A stretch of DNA of 64,000 nt from JAPSGB01 sp963775185 (GCA_963775185.1 CAVZIE010000031.1:992001-1056000), one strand, 5' to 3'; shown: positions 1 to 10,572, numbered from the stretch's first letter. Notes: a model not told the origin generated them from the letters alone. Numbers and translations: made by a program.

Positions 1-1683
1 CGCCTGCAGACTCAGGCTCTGTCCGTTGCCGAACAGGTTTGCCTGCTGCACCTGCGCCGTGGCGATGAAGTTCTCGATGCTGGAGAAGCCGGCGCCGACC
101 TGGAACGTGCCCGTGGGTCGCTCGGTGACCTCCACGTACACGTTCATCCGGTCGGGCTGCGAGCCCTCTTCGGTCGAGATGTCGACGCGCTCGAAATAGC
201 CGAGCGCGGTGATCCGTCGCCGCGACTTCTCGAGCAGCGTCTCGCTGTACTGGTCGCCCTCGGCGATCTCCATCTCGCGCCGGATCACCTTGTCGCGCGT
301 CTTGCTGTTGCCGCGGATCTCGATGCGCTCGAAGTGCACGATCGGCCCGCGCTCGATCGGGACGACGATGTCCACCTCGGCCGTGTCCGGGTCGAGGTGC
401 GTCTCCGGGTTCGCCTCCACGTTGGCGTAGCCGTGGTCGTGATACAGCGTCTTCACCGAGCCGAGATCCTCGAGCAGCTCGGCGCGGTTGAAGTAGTCGC
501 CGCTCTTGGCCCGCACCATGTTGCGCAGGTTGCGTCGCCCGTCGATCGGCTCGACCTCCTCGCCGTTCGGGCCGCGCTCGTACACGCGAAGCTGGCGGAT
601 CTTGTAGCGGGGCCCTTCGTCGATCGTGATCGTGATCTCGATGCCGTTCTTGTCCGGCGTCAGCATCACGCGCGGCGTGGCGATCTGCACCGACAGGAAC
701 CCGCGATCGTAGTAGAGCGCGCTGATCATCGCGATGTCGCGCTCGAACGCGTCCTGGCGGAACGGACCGCCGGAGCCGAACGCGAAGAAGCCGGCGTTGC
801 CCGTGAACATCACCTCTTTCAGCTCTTGATCGGAGACGTTGTCGTTCCCGATGAAGGTGATGCGCCGGACGCTGACCTGGCCGTGCTCGGTGATCTTGAA
901 CTTGACCGCGACCTCGTTGTTCTTCTGCGGGACGATCTCGCTCTTTACCTCGGCGAGGAAGTAGCCCTTCTCCGCGTACATATCGCGGATCTTCTGCACG
1001 CTGCGGCGCACCGCCGGGTACGACAGCACGGTGTTCGCCTTGACCTCGATCCCGCCGGACAGGTCGTCGTTGTCGATCTCGTTGTTGCCCTCGAACTCGA
1101 CCTCGCCCACGTTCGGCCGCTCGCGCACCAGGAAGCGCAGCGTCACGCCCTCGTCGGTGCGCGAGAGATCGACCTCGATGTCTTCGAAGAAGCCGCTGTT
1201 CCACAGCTCGCGCACGTCCTCCGAGAGCGTGTCGGGCGAGAACGCCTGCCCGACGCGCTCGTGCAGGTACGTGAGCACGTCATCCTTCGCGACGCGGCGG
1301 TTGCCTGCGACGTCGATGTCGAGGATTTGCAGGCCGCGCGCCTTCTCGGCTTCGCTCGGCGGGATCTCGGCCGTGGCCGGCGGCGTCGCGGGCAGCGGCT
1401 GGGCCCGCTCGCTGCCCGGGCCCGTCGGCGCGACCGGCTCGTCGGTGTCGCCCGCTGCCGGCGCGGCGGGAGCGGCGGCAGCGGGTGCCGGCGCGGCGGG
1501 AGCAGGCGCCGGCGCGGCGGCCGCGGCCGCGGCCGCGGCCGGGGCGGGGTGTGCCGCGGGCGGAGCTGGTGCGGGCGCCGCGGGACGGGGCTGGGCCGCC
1601 GCGGTTCCCACGATCAGCAGCAGCGCCACGGTGCATGCGAGCCATCCCGCGAGGCGGCGACCAGTACCGAAGACGGCTTGCAT
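1..1683 (-). CDS. bamA: Outer membrane protein assembly factor BamA (N-terminal part, runs off the left edge)
   Basis: BamA is the Omp85-family core of the machine that inserts beta-barrel proteins into the outer membrane. About 561 codons are visible. They start at ATG 1681-1683 (reverse) with a signal peptide (hydrophobic TVALLLIVGTAAA), then an Ala/Pro-rich linker of about 60 residues that includes an (Ala)n run encoded by a GGCCGC tract, then serial POTRA repeats. Typical POTRA phrases are VAGNRRVAKDDVL, EFEGNNEID, ITFIGNDNVSDQEL and IRGNSKTRDKVIRREM. The sequence reaches the first barrel strands (VGAGFSSIEN, ANLFGNGQ) at the window edge. The Ala/Pro linker before POTRA1 is unusually long. 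The C-terminal barrel lies outside the window. Identification is by recognisable family motifs read from the reverse strand. Confidence 0.95.
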   Translation of the reverse strand, partial: MQAVFGTGRRLAGWLACTVALLLIVGTAAAQPRPAAPAPAPPAAHPAPAAAAAAAAAPAPAPAAPAPAAAAPAAPAAGDTDEPVAPTGPGSERAQPLPATPPATAEIPPSEAEKARGLQILDIDVAGNRRVAKDDVLTYLHERVGQAFSPDTLSEDVRELWNSGFFEDIEVDLSRTDEGVTLRFLVRERPNVGEVEFEGNNEIDNDDLSGGIEVKANTVLSYPAVRRSVQKIRDMYAEKGYFLAEVKSEIVPQKNNEVAVKFKITEHGQVSVRRITFIGNDNVSDQELKEVMFTGNAGFFAFGSGGPFRQDAFERDIAMISALYYDRGFLSVQIATPRVMLTPDKNGIEITITIDEGPRYKIRQLRVYERGPNGEEVEPIDGRRNLRNMVRAKSGDYFNRAELLEDLGSVKTLYHDHGYANVEANPETHLDPDTAEVDIVVPIERGPIVHFERIEIRGNSKTRDKVIRREMEIAEGDQYSETLLEKSRRRITALGYFERVDISTEEGSQPDRMNVYVEVTERPTGTFQVGAGFSSIENFIATAQVQQANLFGNGQSLSLQA

Positions 1684-1850
1684 CGAAGGAATGGGCGGGA
1701 CTGGAAATCCGTCCGGCGCGGGCCTGCGTAACCTATAGCCGCCCCCATCTCAAGCCGTCGTCGCGAAAGCCGGCGGAAAGGCGTGGCTCTGGAGCGGATC
1801 CCCCCGACAAACGGCGTGCGTTCCCCGCACCGACCGGCCCACCGCCTGGA

Positions 1851-1873
1851 TGTCGGTCCGGCGCGGAACCGCG
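1851..1873 (+). repeat. Dispersed GC-rich element, copy 1
   Basis: This copy reads TGTCGGTCCGGCGCGGAA followed by CCGCG, one base different from the commonest core. It lies in the 253-bp gap between the bamA start and the stop of the sigma-54 activator gene, 63 nt downstream of that stop. The 23-mer is identical to the copy inside the FHA gene at 34916. A partial second half-site (CCCGGTCCGGCGGCG) follows at about 1874. Nothing else recognisable is seen in 1684-1936. Confidence 0.8.
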
Positions 1874-1936
1874 CCCGGTCCGGCGGCGCGCAGCGAGGCG
1901 AATCGCGCCGGGACGGGGCGGTGGGCGGCCGGGAGG

Positions 1937-3332
<1,396 letters not shown>

Positions 3333-3440
3333 CAGCGTTCCGGAGCGTACCGAGGCGCGGACCGCTAGGCCAGCGCTCGCCGCGGTGTGCGCCGGCGGCG
3401 CGGGTCTCGCCCCGCCGGGAGAATCCGCTACGGTTGTCGC

Positions 3441-4264
3441 ATGCGTCGATACGGCGATCCGGGTGGCGGCGGTCCAGCTCAACTGCCAGGACAACGTGGC
3501 TGACAACCTGGCCGCGTCGGCCCGCCTGGTGGCCGACGCCGGCCGGCGCGGCGCGCGACTCGTGGTGCTGCCGGAAAACTTCGCCTACCTCGGACCGGAG
3601 ATCGGCAAGCGCGAGCTCGCCGAGCGGCTCGACGACGAGCGCGCGCCGATCCAGGCCGCGCTCGCGGGGATGGCGCGCGAGGCGCGCGTCACGCTGATCG
3701 CCGGCGGCTTTCCCGAGACGCAGCGATGATCCGGCGCGGCCGTTCAACACCTGCCTCGTGATCGGTCCCGACGGGCGTCGCGTGGCGAGCTACCGCAAGA
3801 TCCATCTGTTCGACGTCGAGCTGCCCGACGGGACCGAGCTGCGGGAATCGGTGGCGACCACCGCCGGCGCCGAGCCGGTTGTCGTCGAAGTCGACGGCTT
3901 CAAGGTCGGTCTGTCGATCTGTTACGACCTGCGCTTCCCCGAGCTCTACCGCGCGCTCGTGGATCGCGGCGCGGAGATCATCGTGGTGCCCGCCGCGTTC
4001 ACGCTACAGACCGGCAAGGACCACTGGCACGTACTGCTCCGCGCCCGCGCCATCGAGTCGCAGTGCTGGCTTGTTGCGGCCGCGCAGTGGGGACGTCACC
4101 CCAAGGGCCGCGCGTCGTACGGCCACTCGCTCGTCGCTGATCCGTGGGGACAGGTCGTCGCCGAGTGCTCGGATCGCGTCGGTGTGATCGACGCCGACGT
4201 CGACCGCGAGTATCTCGAGCGCGTGCGTCGCACGTTGCCGAGCCTCGCACACCGGCGTCTGTGA
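3441..4264 (+). CDS. Nitrilase/Nit1-family amidohydrolase, apparently split by frameshifts
   Basis: This is a carbon-nitrogen hydrolase of the Nit1 / omega-amidase branch, which hydrolyses amides and can act in metabolite repair. The catalytic triad is intact but spread over two frames: Glu in VVLPENFAY (first part, 3463-3729), Lys in YRKIHLFDVELPDG and Cys in SICYDLRFPELYR (second part, 3758-4264). The first frame stops at GGFPETQR-TGA. Deleting one base near 3720 (GAGACGCAGCGATG) gives a continuous SDDPARPFNTCLVIGPDGR, as expected for the family. The start is also unclear: ATG 3441 is one base out of frame with RVAAVQLNCQ, so either a GTG at 3463 is used or there is another one-base insertion near 3455. 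It is divergent from the sigma-54 activator gene. Pseudogene or sequencing error cannot be told apart from sequence alone. Confidence 0.75.
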
Positions 4265-4276
4265 AAGCCGGGCGCC

Positions 4277-5275
4277 CTACAAGTGCCGGCGGGCGATCTC
4301 CGTCCAGGTCCCCGATGGTTCAAGGCTGATGTAGTTCTTCCAGAACGGACGCGCCTTCTGCGTCTCGCCGACCTGCTCGTAGGCCATGGCCAGGTTGAAG
4401 TAGGCATCCGAGAATTTCGGATCCGCCTCGATGGCGCCGTGGAAGAGCGGGATCGCGACGTCCGGCAAGCCGCGCTCGAGCATTACGTAGCCGAGGTTGT
4501 ACTGCGCCTCGGGCTGGCGCGCGTCGATCTCGAGCGCCTTGCGATACAGCGACTCCGCGCCCTCGACGTCGTGACGCCGGAAGCGGATGTTGCCGACGTT
4601 GGTGTAGGCGATGGCGAGCCACGGGTCGAGCTCCATGGCGCGCAGGTAGAGGCGCTCGGCGTCGTCCATCGTCGCCGGATCCTCGTCGAGTTGGCTGGCC
4701 TGAAGGTAGAGCTCGTAGGCGGTGCGCGCCCGCTCGCGGCCCGCCGAAGGTCGCAGCACGCGCACTACGTCGTCGCGCAGCGTCTTCACCTCGAGGTCGA
4801 GGAGCATCTGCCCAGTGAGCGGCTCGAACGTGCCGTCCTGCGTGCGGACGACGACGCGTTGCCCGTCGGAGACGATCCGCAGCTCCACCAGCGGACGTGT
4901 CACCTTGGGCAGCGAGACCTTGAGGCGCGTCACGGCGCGCGTCACGTCGCGCAGCCGGACCTTCCGCTCGAGCAGCGCCTGGGCGGCTCTGAGCGCGATC
5001 AAATCGGTGAAGGTGTAGGCACGCCGGCCGCGGCGCCGACCGCTGGGCGAGACGACGCCGGCCCGATCGAGTGTGCGCAGTCGCGCGGGTGTGAGGCCGA
5101 GCAGCCGGGAGATCTCGCTGCGCGTGAACAGATCGGTGAGCGGCTCGCGTGTCGACGGAGCTTGCTGCGTGCCATCGCCCAGTGCCGCGATCGTCTCGCG
5201 GCGTTGGACGCGGCCACCGCCCGGTCCAAACACGACGTGGATGACCTTTTCGTCGCGTCTCCTCTTGCGACCCAT
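4277..5275 (-). CDS. MerR-family DNA-binding domain fused to TPR repeats
   Basis: This is a 332-residue putative transcription regulator. After a basic N-terminus, residues about 48-115 form a MerR winged helix (LFTRSEISRLLGLTPARLRTLDRAGVV, then the wing SGRRRGRRAYTFTDLIALRAAQALLERKV). A middle region of about 70 residues follows, then three to four tetratricopeptide repeats from about residue 185 (AERLYLRAMELDPWLAIAYTNVGNI, AESLYRKALEIDARQPEAQYNLGYV, AIPLFHGAIEADPKFSDAYFNLAMAYE). The TPRs replace the usual MerR effector or dimerisation coil, which suggests control by a protein partner rather than a small ligand. The gene is convergent with the nitrilase gene (12-nt gap). A -35-like TTGACA (reverse strand, 5343-5348) lies in the lower-GC upstream region, but no good -10 is seen. 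Confidence 0.85.
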   Translation of the reverse strand: MGRKRRRDEKVIHVVFGPGGGRVQRRETIAALGDGTQQAPSTREPLTDLFTRSEISRLLGLTPARLRTLDRAGVVSPSGRRRGRRAYTFTDLIALRAAQALLERKVRLRDVTRAVTRLKVSLPKVTRPLVELRIVSDGQRVVVRTQDGTFEPLTGQMLLDLEVKTLRDDVVRVLRPSAGRERARTAYELYLQASQLDEDPATMDDAERLYLRAMELDPWLAIAYTNVGNIRFRRHDVEGAESLYRKALEIDARQPEAQYNLGYVMLERGLPDVAIPLFHGAIEADPKFSDAYFNLAMAYEQVGETQKARPFWKNYISLEPSGTWTEIARRHL

Positions 5276-5456
5276 TTCTACTCGCTTGTGCCCCGCCGAC
5301 GCGTCCCTGTTCTCTTGTTCGTTTCTTCCGCACGCGCCTCGCTGTCAAGAGGTAGACCGCGACAAGCGCGGTGCGCGCATGTTTGTGGCGTGTTGGTCGA
5401 CGAGCGAAGCGCGCTCGCGATCGTGAAAAGGGACTTGACGTGCGCCGTCCGATGTC

Positions 5457-5933
5457 TCAACCGCGGCGTCCGCGGCGCGATGCTTCCGCGACGACGCGCG
5501 CCTCGACCTCGACGTCGACGCGGACACCGCGGGCGTCGCGACGCACCGCGAGCTCGGCGTCGACGCGCCCGAGCACGCCGCGCGATCGGATCTGCGCTTC
5601 GAGACATGCGATGCGTACAGCGCGCAGGCGCGCGTGTGGATCGCCCTTCAACAGACGAAGAACGGCAGCGACGTCCTTGTCCGGGACCGCACCGCCGTGC
5701 GATGCGACCGGCAACAGGATGCTCGTGGAGCCGTAGTACACGATGCCGTCCGCTTCTTCCCGCGCGGCGCCCTCGCTCATGACGTCGGCCGCCTCGAAGA
5801 GCTCACGCCAGCGATAGTCCTCGCTCTGCCAGAGCTCGACGTCGCGACGTCGCACAAGCGGCAGGCTGCGGGTCTTTGCCAGGCCGGGCCGGCGGGACTT
5901 GGCGCGCACGACGCGATCGTAGGCTGCCGCCAC
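5457..5933 (-). CDS. Hypothetical protein
   Basis: A 158-residue Arg/Glu-rich soluble protein that I do not recognise. The central part contains a hydrophobic patch (GIVYYGSTSILLPVASHGG) followed by a helix-like segment (DVAAVLRLLKGDPHARLRAVRIACLEAQIRSRG) and an Arg/Val-rich C-terminal beta-like part (LAVRRDARGVRVDVEVEARVV). No signal peptide or membrane segment is present. The third-position GC bias matches the neighbours, and no convincing competing frame exists. It is transcribed in the same direction as the MerR-TPR gene, 181 bp upstream of it. Confidence 0.6.
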   Translation of the reverse strand: MAAAYDRVVRAKSRRPGLAKTRSLPLVRRRDVELWQSEDYRWRELFEAADVMSEGAAREEADGIVYYGSTSILLPVASHGGAVPDKDVAAVLRLLKGDPHARLRAVRIACLEAQIRSRGVLGRVDAELAVRRDARGVRVDVEVEARVVAEASRRGRRG

Positions 5934-6035
5934 GAAGTGGATGAAGTTCCGCGCGACGGCGGTCAGGCCACGCCGACGACGGACCCGGATACTTGCCCCG
6001 CGGCGCGCGCTCTTGTCACGCTATCGAGGACGCCC

Positions 6036-6368
6036 ATGGATCACACCGAAAGCACGTACGGCGGCGCCGATCGGCGTCGCCACCGGATGTATGTCACCCG
6101 CAACACCGAGTACCACCTCCGCGACGGCATCTGCGTCGCGGTTCGGGATCGCAATACCGGTCGCTGGCTCGCGTCGCATCTGGCGCTGAACCGCCGCGTC
6201 AGCGGCGGGGTCCGGTTCTTCCCGAACGGGACCGCCGTACCCTCCGGGGACGGGCCGAAGGTGGGCGAGGCCCTCTACTTCGGCGAGGGCGGCCGCGAGC
6301 TGCTGACCAGCGTGCTGTGTGCGGTGGAGCGCCCGGCGAAGACCGTGGTGCACGCCTACCCGGTCTGA
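6036..6368 (+). CDS. Hypothetical small soluble protein
   Basis: A 110-residue protein starting MDHTESTYGGADRRR. The start at ATG 6036 has GAGGA six bases upstream. The sequence looks like a single small beta-rich domain (YHLRDGICVAVRDRNTGRWL, GVRFFPNGTAVPSGDGPKVGEALYFGEGGRELLTSVL), with no signal peptide and no cysteine cluster. I do not recognise a named family. It is followed 199 bp later by another small gene on the same strand. Confidence 0.6.
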   Translation: MDHTESTYGGADRRRHRMYVTRNTEYHLRDGICVAVRDRNTGRWLASHLALNRRVSGGVRFFPNGTAVPSGDGPKVGEALYFGEGGRELLTSVLCAVERPAKTVVHAYPV

Positions 6369-6567
6369 GCCGCCCGCGCGCCAGCCGGCCCGCAGGTTGT
6401 TCAACCAGTCAGCGTGTACGCCGCTGCGCCTGCCCCGGGGGGTTCGCACCTGCATGCGTAGCCGGTTTCGCGCGGGAGCCTACGACGCAACATGTCATTC
6501 CCACGAATACGGGCACATCGGCGCTTCGTGCACTTCGGCATCCTTCTTGGATACTGGGCGGCGAACC

Positions 6568-6750
6568 ATGGCGCTACCCATCGAGACGACTCCCGACCCG
6601 CGCGACCCCCGCGCCGTGCGCATCCTCGCCAAGAGCATCTACCGGGAGCTCCGCGCGACCGGGTTCAGCGAGCACGACGTGCTGGCGCTGGCCGGCGAGT
6701 TGCTGTCGCTGGTGACGACCGATGTGAAGAGCCAGGGCCGCTCGGGCTGA
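6568..6750 (+). CDS. Hypothetical 60-residue protein
   Basis: A short acidic/helical protein (RDPRAVRILAKSIYRELRATGFSEHDVLALAGELLSLVTTDV) with the look of a small helical bundle. It starts at ATG 6568. The codon usage is like its neighbours, but the ribosome-binding site is weak. The 199 bp before it contain nothing I can identify. The function is unknown; proteins of this size and pattern in other bacteria are sometimes toxin-antitoxin or regulatory helices, but nothing here supports that directly. Confidence 0.5.
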   Translation: MALPIETTPDPRDPRAVRILAKSIYRELRATGFSEHDVLALAGELLSLVTTDVKSQGRSG

Positions 6751-6955
6751 GCGCGACGCCGTCCGGCCGCGCCGGGCGAGCCCTCCGCCTCACCCCTTGG
6801 GGTGACTCGCGCGCGAGCGCGAGGCGGGCCGGATCGCGCCGCGAGCGTCATCCGTGCGAAATCAGAAGCACCGATCAGGCCGTCTGGGCAGCCTCCGGAC
6901 CGCATTCGATTGACAGGGGCCTCCCGGTTTCGTCAATCTTCGGGATCAGTCCGCA

Positions 6956-8851
6956 GTGATTTCGCCCGCGAAGCACGACAATCGACCCGTGTTCACCGTC
7001 GTCATCAGTGAGAAAGGGGGGGCGGAACGACGCGAGGTATTCGACCGACCGGAGATTACGGTGGGTCGCGTCCAAGGCAACGATTTGACCTTGCCGAAGG
7101 GCAACGTGTCGAAACGGCACGCGCGTCTGCTGTTCCGCGACGGGCGCTTCATCGTCACGGACATGAACAGCACCAACGGGACGTACGTCAATCGACGGCG
7201 GATCTCCCAGGCGACCATCGTTCGCGAAGGCGACCGCATCTACGTCGGCGACTTCGTCCTGCGTATCGAGATGAGCGAGGGCGGCGCGCCGGACGTCGCG
7301 GGTGGCGAGGTCTCGAGCAGCGGTCCGTTCCCGACCCAGCACGCGCCCAGCTCCGGTCAGGTCGAGGAGGTGATCTCGGCGCAGCCCGCGGAAGTGGACA
7401 GCGAGGGCGCGGCCGCCATGCCCAAGGTGCCGGGGCCGCCCCGCGTTCCGGCGACCGCCACACCCGTGCGCCCGGACTCGATCTCCGAAGACTCGCAGGT
7501 GTCGGCGCCGATGCGGCTTCCGCAGGAGCCGTCGCGTCCGGGGATCGACTCGCGCCAGCTGGCGTCGACACAGGACTCGCCGGGGCTCGGGATGGACACC
7601 GTGCACCGCAGCGCAGTCGCCGCCGTGTGCAAGCACGTGGAGGACATGCTCGAGGCGCACGCGCTCGACCACGTCGACGAGGCCGTCACGGCGCGCGTCG
7701 AGCGGCTGATCGACGAGCAGTCGCGCAACCTGCGCGGTGCCGGGGATATCGCCCCCAGCGTCGCGCTCGAGCGGCTGACCCGGGACGTCCGCGCGGAGCT
7801 GCTCGAGCTCGGTCCGATCGGGACGTTGATGGACGATCCCGAGGTGACTTCGGTCACGGCGTCGCGTTTCGACCGCGTCGTCGCGACGCGCGGCGGGCGT
7901 CAGGTCGCCGTGGATCCGGGCTTCTCGTCGGAGGCGTCGATGCGGCGCATCATCGCGCGCCTGTGCGAGCTCGGCGGCGTGGCTCTCGGCGAGCGCGAGA
8001 CGGTGGTGGAGCGGCGTTTGCCGGACGGCTCGCGCGCGAGCGCGGTGCTCGGCCCCGGGGCGCTCGCCGGCGCGCTGCTGGTGTTGCAGAAGCCACGCCG
8101 CGTGTCGGTGTCGCTCGACGATCTGGTGCGCAGCGGGACGGTCTCCCGCGCCATGGCGACGTTCCTCCAGTACTGCGTACAGGCGCGCGCCAACATCCTG
8201 GTCGTCGGCCCGCGCGACGCCGGCGCTCCGGCGCTCTCCAGCGCGCTCGCCGCGTGCGCGGTCGACGGGCAAGTCGTGGCCGTCGAGGATGTGGACAGCC
8301 TGGTCGCGCCCGGCGGGCACGTCACGCGTTTTGCCATCGACGAAGGCAGCGGCGACAGCGGCCGTCTGATCCACGTCGCGTCGCGCATCGACGGGGCGCG
8401 CCTCGTCGTCGAGCTGGCCACCAGCGAGCTCGTGGTCGGCGTGCTCGAGGTGGTCGGCGAGGGCGCGGAGGGCGTCGTGGCGGTGGCGCGCGCGCCGGGC
8501 ATCCGGCGCGCCGTGGCGCGCCTCACGGCCGAGGTCCTGGCCGGGCGCAGCGGCACGACCGCGCAAGCCGCTCGCGAGTTGATCGCCGGCGCCTTCGACG
8601 TGGTCGTCGAGATCAGCCGCCTCCGCGACGGGCGTCAGCGCGTGCTGCGCGTGGCGGAGCTGTCCGGCGTCGAGGGCGACGAGATCCGCGTGCAGGACAT
8701 CTTCGCGTTCCACGTCGAGCGCACCGCGGCGGGCGGCGCCGTCGAAGGCACGTTCACCGCGTCCGGCGCGGTACCGCGCGTCGTCGAGGAGATGAACGCC
8801 CGCGGCGTTCCGGTCGAGACGTCGCTGTTCACGCGACCGCCTTCCAGATGA
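6956..8851 (+). CDS. FHA domain fused to CpaF/TadA-like secretion ATPase domain lacking a normal P-loop
   Basis: A 631-residue protein starting at GTG 6956. Residues about 12-95 are a well-formed FHA domain (TVGRVQGND, SKRHARL, NSTNGTYVN) that should bind phosphothreonine. A Pro-rich linker follows to about 205. The C-terminal 420 residues follow the CpaF/TadA (type II/IV secretion traffic ATPase) pattern: ARVERLIDEQ, LGPIGTLMDDPEVTSV, MRRIIARLCELGG, RLPDGSRASAV and SLDDLVRSGTVSRAMATFL. The Walker A position (about residues 412-424), normally GxxGxGKT, reads VVGPRDAGAPALSSAL with no Lys. The Walker B region reads RLVVELATSELVVG without the usual GE. It should therefore be a non-catalytic pseudo-ATPase or scaffold. 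It is convergent with def (7-nt gap). Family assignment is confident; loss of ATPase activity is inferred. Confidence 0.85.
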   Translation: MISPAKHDNRPVFTVVISEKGGAERREVFDRPEITVGRVQGNDLTLPKGNVSKRHARLLFRDGRFIVTDMNSTNGTYVNRRRISQATIVREGDRIYVGDFVLRIEMSEGGAPDVAGGEVSSSGPFPTQHAPSSGQVEEVISAQPAEVDSEGAAAMPKVPGPPRVPATATPVRPDSISEDSQVSAPMRLPQEPSRPGIDSRQLASTQDSPGLGMDTVHRSAVAAVCKHVEDMLEAHALDHVDEAVTARVERLIDEQSRNLRGAGDIAPSVALERLTRDVRAELLELGPIGTLMDDPEVTSVTASRFDRVVATRGGRQVAVDPGFSSEASMRRIIARLCELGGVALGERETVVERRLPDGSRASAVLGPGALAGALLVLQKPRRVSVSLDDLVRSGTVSRAMATFLQYCVQARANILVVGPRDAGAPALSSALAACAVDGQVVAVEDVDSLVAPGGHVTRFAIDEGSGDSGRLIHVASRIDGARLVVELATSELVVGVLEVVGEGAEGVVAVARAPGIRRAVARLTAEVLAGRSGTTAQAARELIAGAFDVVVEISRLRDGRQRVLRVAELSGVEGDEIRVQDIFAFHVERTAAGGAVEGTFTASGAVPRVVEEMNARGVPVETSLFTRPPSR

Positions 8852-8858
8852 GTGAACG

Positions 8859-9365
8859 CTAGGCTTCGGCTTGAGCCTTGGCGAGCTTGCGGCCCATCAT
8901 CCGCTTCTTGATCGCGCTGAGCTTGTCGATCATGAGCACGCCGTCCAGGTGATCGTTCTCGTGCTGGATGGCGACGGCGAGCAGGCCGTCCGTCTCTAGC
9001 TCGAACGCCTTGCCGTCCGTTCCCAGCGCCCGCACCTTCACGCTGTCGGCGCGCTTGATCTCCTCTGACACGCCGGGGAACGACAGGCAGCCCTCGTTCC
9101 AGGTCTGGACGCCGTCGCGCTCCAGGATCTCCGGGTTGATGAAGACGCGCAGATCGCTCGGCTCGTCCTCGCCGGCGACGTCGATCACGAAGATGCGCTT
9201 GTTCACGCCGATCTGCGTGGCCGCAAGCCCGACACCCGGCGCGTCGTACATGGTTTCCGCCATGTCCTCGACGAGCTGTCGGATCTCGGCCGTGATCGCC
9301 TCGACGGGCTCGGCCACTTCGCGGAGGCGTGGATCGGGGTACTGGAGGATCTCGCGGAGCGCCAT
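8859..9365 (-). CDS. def: Peptide deformylase
   Basis: Removes the N-formyl group from nascent proteins. The 168-residue protein starts MALREILQYPD and carries all three signature motifs: GVGLAATQ (about 44-51), EGCLS (91-95, metal ligand Cys93) and QHENDH (134-139, two His ligands and catalytic Glu). The length is typical for type I enzymes. It is the last gene of the reverse-strand block, 73 nt after ribD. The position beside ribD/nrdR rather than fmt is less common. The ATG at 9365 is chosen because the family starts a few residues before the conserved ILxxPDP. Confidence 0.95.
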   Translation of the reverse strand: MALREILQYPDPRLREVAEPVEAITAEIRQLVEDMAETMYDAPGVGLAATQIGVNKRIFVIDVAGEDEPSDLRVFINPEILERDGVQTWNEGCLSFPGVSEEIKRADSVKVRALGTDGKAFELETDGLLAVAIQHENDHLDGVLMIDKLSAIKKRMMGRKLAKAQAEA

Positions 9366-9438
9366 GACTGGGGCCAAAATAACATCGCGCTCAAGGTGCC
9401 GCAACGTCAGGGCTGCAGGGGCTCGCCGTCCGCCGCGT

Positions 9439-10563
9439 TCAGCCGCCCGGGTTGGTCCGGCCCTTCTTGGGGTAGACGAGCGGACCCGCCACGTAGGCGT
9501 CCGAGCCGCACAGCTCCCAGCGCGCGGGCTCGATGCGCGGCGCGTCCCCGGGATTTTCCGGACCCGCCCAGTCGACTGCGCCGGGCCTGCCGCGAGGCCC
9601 GAGCAGTAGCGGCGCCACGAACACGTGCATCTCGTCCGGCAGGCCCGTGGCCAGCAGGCTGCCGGCGAGCTCCGCGCCGCCTTCACACAGCACGCTCACG
9701 ACCTCGCGCGCCGCCAGCTCGCGGAGCGCGCTCAGCATGTCGCAGCGCCCCTCGGCGGTTGCCGGCACGCGGATCACCGCCACGCCCATCTCCTCGAGCG
9801 CCTCGCCGACGGCGCGCGAGGCGTCGAGCGTCGTGACGACGCAGGTGGGCGCCTCCTTGGCGGTGGTCACGAGCTGGCTATTGGTCGGCAAGCGTAGCTT
9901 GCTGTCGACCACCACCCGCACGGGATTGCGACCGGGCGCGTCCCGCACCGTGAGCCGCGGGTCGTCGGCGATCACGGTGTTGATGCCGACGATCACCGCG
10001 TCGTGACGCGCGCGGAGCGTGTGCACCCGGGAGCGCGCCTCGGGGCAGCTGATCCAACGCGAAGCGCCGGTCCGCGTCGCGATGCGTCCGTCGAGCGAGA
10101 CGGCGAGCTTCAGCGCCAGGAACGCGACGCCCTCGGTGATGTACTTGTTCCAGGGCTTGATGAGCTGGCGCGCGTCCTTCTCGAGCACGCCCACCACCAC
10201 CTCCACGCCGGCCTGCGTCAGGCGCTCGACGCCGCCGCCCGGCACACGCGGGTTCGGATCACGGCAGCCGATCACCACGCGCGCGATGCCAGCCGCCAGG
10301 ATCGCGTCCACGCACGGCGCGGTGCGTCCCTCGTGGTTGCACGGCTCGAGCGTCACGTACAGCGTCTTGCCCTTCGCCGCGTCGCCCGCGGCGTTGAGCG
10401 CGAGCACTTCCGCGTGCTCGAGGCCGGCGGCCGCGTGGAAGCCCTCGCCGAGGACGCGGTCGCCATCGGCCACGACGGCGCCCACGTGCGGGTTCGGAGA
10501 CGGGTCGCCCTGCTTCCCGAGCTCGATGGCCCGGCTCATGAGCTCTGTGTCGACGTCGGCCAT
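9439..10563 (-). CDS. ribD: Bifunctional riboflavin deaminase/reductase RibD
   Basis: Catalyses the deamination and the side-chain reduction of the pyrimidine intermediate in riboflavin synthesis. The 374-residue protein has an N-terminal cytidine-deaminase-like domain with zinc ligands and proton shuttle in LEHAEVLAL and TLEPCNHEGRTAPC, followed from about residue 150 by a DHFR-like reductase domain (LKLAVSLDGRIATRTGASRWIS, AVIVGINTVIADDPRLTVR, VLCEGGAELAGSLL). The start at 10563 gives MADVDTELMSRAIELG, in line with the family. The gene lies 67 nt after nrdR, a pairing seen in many bacteria. No FMN riboswitch-like sequence is seen upstream; a small hairpin (10573-10614) is present instead. 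Confidence 0.95.
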   Translation of the reverse strand: MADVDTELMSRAIELGKQGDPSPNPHVGAVVADGDRVLGEGFHAAAGLEHAEVLALNAAGDAAKGKTLYVTLEPCNHEGRTAPCVDAILAAGIARVVIGCRDPNPRVPGGGVERLTQAGVEVVVGVLEKDARQLIKPWNKYITEGVAFLALKLAVSLDGRIATRTGASRWISCPEARSRVHTLRARHDAVIVGINTVIADDPRLTVRDAPGRNPVRVVVDSKLRLPTNSQLVTTAKEAPTCVVTTLDASRAVGEALEEMGVAVIRVPATAEGRCDMLSALRELAAREVVSVLCEGGAELAGSLLATGLPDEMHVFVAPLLLGPRGRPGAVDWAGPENPGDAPRIEPARWELCGSDAYVAGPLVYPKKGRTNPGG

Positions 10564-10572
10564 CAGGATCCA

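Noticed and set aside
1535..1560. GGCCGC tandem tract as a mobile repeat
   Set aside because: It encodes the Ala-rich linker of BamA and is ordinary low-complexity coding.
9439..10563. FMN riboswitch upstream of ribD
   Set aside because: The 67-nt gap to nrdR is too short and lacks the conserved RFN boxes.
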